Source: Acholoe squamosa
Taxonomy: Eukaryota; Annelida; Polychaeta; Phyllodocida; Polynoidae
Assembly (NCBI GenBank): GCA_949317995.1
Contig: OX439036.1
Location: 22,108,854 to 22,172,853, forward strand
Length of the DNA: 64,000 nt
Direction of reading: 5' to 3'
The position numbers were made by a program, and so were the translations under genes. A model generated the notes under the pieces. It was not told the origin of the DNA. It did no database searches and worked only from the letters and a program-made list of their open reading frames with translations. Shown here piece after piece: positions 43,101-46,100 of this stretch (position 1 is the first letter of the stretch; the number at the start of each line of letters is the position of its first letter).

Positions 43101-46100
43101 CCCCATATATGGTCATGCAGCATTAAATAAGTAGATACTGTTTAAATGCTGCCATCTCATTTACATAATTGGGACAACTGATTCAATACTGCTTCCATGC
43201 TGCTAATACTACTGTTCTGCTACTGAATCACTGCTGCCATGTTCTGTGTGCTGAGCAGTAGAATGCCAGTAGATGCTGATATGGTACTGTTTCTAATGCT
43301 GCTTTCACACTGAATCACTACTGTCACACCACACTGTTTTTCTACTGTTTAAATACTGATTTTCTACTGCATTTTGGTCCGGGAGGATGATGACCGAAAG
43401 TCGTCATTTTGATCACCTAAAGTTGTAATTTTAGGGATTGTCAACCTGAGGACCTAAAGGCGTCACCACTGATGAGTTTCGGATCTTCCAGGTTTTCAGT
43501 GTACCCATCATATGCCCTGCCTAATACTTACGCTGTTGCGAGGTGACAATTCAAAGCTAATTGATTACGAATTTAACAATAGGTCTTGTATTGATTACAT
43601 GATTAAGGAAATATGGGTCTAGATGAATTTATACATGGACACCGTGCTGTATATATATACGTCACATGAAACCTTTAACTCTTAGTGTAGTGCCCTGGGG
43701 CGATTTCGAATTCAATCGAATTGGAAGCCGGGGATCATAATGATGGACTTCTAATTCCAGACTATCGGTTTGTATACAATATGGGCTGTGGTTGGCACCT
43801 GTCAGTCACCTGTTAGACACATGTAGATATAATATTTCTGACAAATAACTCAGCAATACCAGTGCTTACATGTTTTAACATATAACATAACAGAAGGACG
43901 ATAGGACACCTGATATCTCTCATGTACTATCTACTTACACAGGTATGCACTATCTATGGCCACAGGGTTACCTTGGGACAAGACCCAACCATAAAGGCCA
44001 GGTGTACAATGTAAGTATACATATGGACATTGCATGCTATGTACACTAATACCGCGTGTATAAGGCGGACACTGAGTTGAAGGAAAGGCTAAAAGACCAA
44101 GCTTGGGCTTGAATTTGGGATCTTTGGTAGTTTTTTCTTTATATATAGTCAGAAATCCTCGTTTGTAGGGCACTCCCTGAATTCAGCTACATTTTTCTAT
44201 TGCAAAGCTAGGTACCATCATCGTGTACAAGCCGCGCCTTATACGAGAAGTACTACAGTTTTAAGGTATCAATTGTTGGAAAGCTGAGGGAGACTTGGCT
44301 CTCTAACTCAAGAGTGACATGAGCTACAAAATACAATGTATATTCTGCGTATATGATAACACACTGTATACATGTGTAGAGCTTTTTTAAGTCATGTGCG
44401 CATTATGAAAAGTATGATGAACCCAGGACTTGAAATACTTTTCATAGCATGACGCGCTAATATCGCCACAAGTCATACAAGCTTAGGACATGTCCCTTCC
44501 GTACCATATAATGCTTCCAGGTTCAGGTTTGGTAAATAAATGGCAAAGTGATTGATATAAGATCACCGTAGGGTGATATTATAATAATGATTATTCAATA
44601 AAAGGGGTACGCAGCGCTGGTGATCCTGCCCGTCAACACTGTATTGGACCATCGTGCCGACCCTTGGGGAGTAGGGAGTGAGTGAGTAATAGATGTTTAA
44701 CGCCATTTCGACAGCTGAGGTCATATTCATGGCGAGAACTACATTACACAATTTCACAGAGGAATGTGTCAGTGCCCGCGCATATGTGCACCACACACAT
44801 CCTGAGGGGATAGGAAAGAGGAGAAATAGACCCTTTTAAGTGGGCTAGGGAGGCCCGGGGGAGTAGGGTGTACATGTCTCAGGGGCTAGACTAATTCTAC
44901 TTCTAAGGGTGTATTCAACCCTGTAAAGTTGGCATAATGCATTCCTGGACATAATGCATTAATGTGCTATGCGATTCTTAAATGGTTAAGGATGTATACA
45001 GTGTGTATAAAACACCGATATGTTATCATATACAGAAGTATAGTACTTCAAGGTGCAGTGGGTACAAAAACACATACATCAAAGATCCCCCCGGAAAGAT
45101 ACTTTTAATATATACATTGAGACTGAGTGGAATCAGCTCACACAGAGAAGATGAGTTACTCTAACTGCTCAAAGGCCAAGTGCAGGCGCGACAGGATGAA
45201 TGTGTATAAATATCCAGAGCCATTTCCCGTCTCAGCATGGCCTAATGCTAACTTTGATCTGACAATACAGAACTATTGGTTAATGGCCCGGGATAATGGG
45301 CAGGTGGTTTGAGGGGAGGGGTGAGATGGAGGGTAGGAGGAAGAATAGAAGGACAGGAGGAAGACAGCCAATCAGGCAAACATAGAGGGGAGAAAGAATG
45401 GACGGGAGAAAGGGGCGTGGAAGGAAGGAAAAGGAAATTAGGAAAGAAGGAAGGTACGAATGCACAGAAGGAAGGAAGTCAACGAAGGAAGGAAGGCACA
45501 GAACGAAGGTAGGCACAGAACGAAGGAATGCAAAGAAAGAAGGAAGGCAAAGAAGGAAGGAAGGCTAAGAAGGAAGTAAGGAACGGCAAAGATGGAACAA
45601 GGGATCCAAAGATGGATCCAATTGAAGGATGGAGTTACGAGTAACAGTACTATTAAGGCCAAAAAAGCAGTGCTGCAGGTATGTCATAACTACAAGGGGG
45701 TGTGTTGCTGAGAGGTGGTGCATAAGGGACATACTTTGTATAGTCAGTTGCTGTGCTGGGGGTGATGGGGTGATAAGGGTGGGGTGTACCATTGAAGTGT
45801 AGAACTCACATATCTCCTCGTGTAGCTGAGTGACAGGTGTAACAGGCGTCCTCCCCACCCCTTTGTATGATCCCCCAATACATTTATAGATCTACCTGTT
45901 AGGGCAGGCTGCGCCACAGGTGTGCTCTGCCCTTTAAGCTCTATAGTGATTTATTGAAATCATGCACCTTTGTTGTCATGGTACATGGGTGCTGGACTGA
46001 CCAGTGAATAACACGCTAACCCTGCACCTCATTAAAACATCATGTCAACCTAAAGGGCTGAATAATTACATTTTATTTATTGCCATTGCATTGTCCATTG

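Noticed and set aside
45280-45662. Minus-strand frames rich in Phe, Leu, Ser and Pro resembling membrane spans
   Set aside because: They are translations of the GGAAGG purine repeat.
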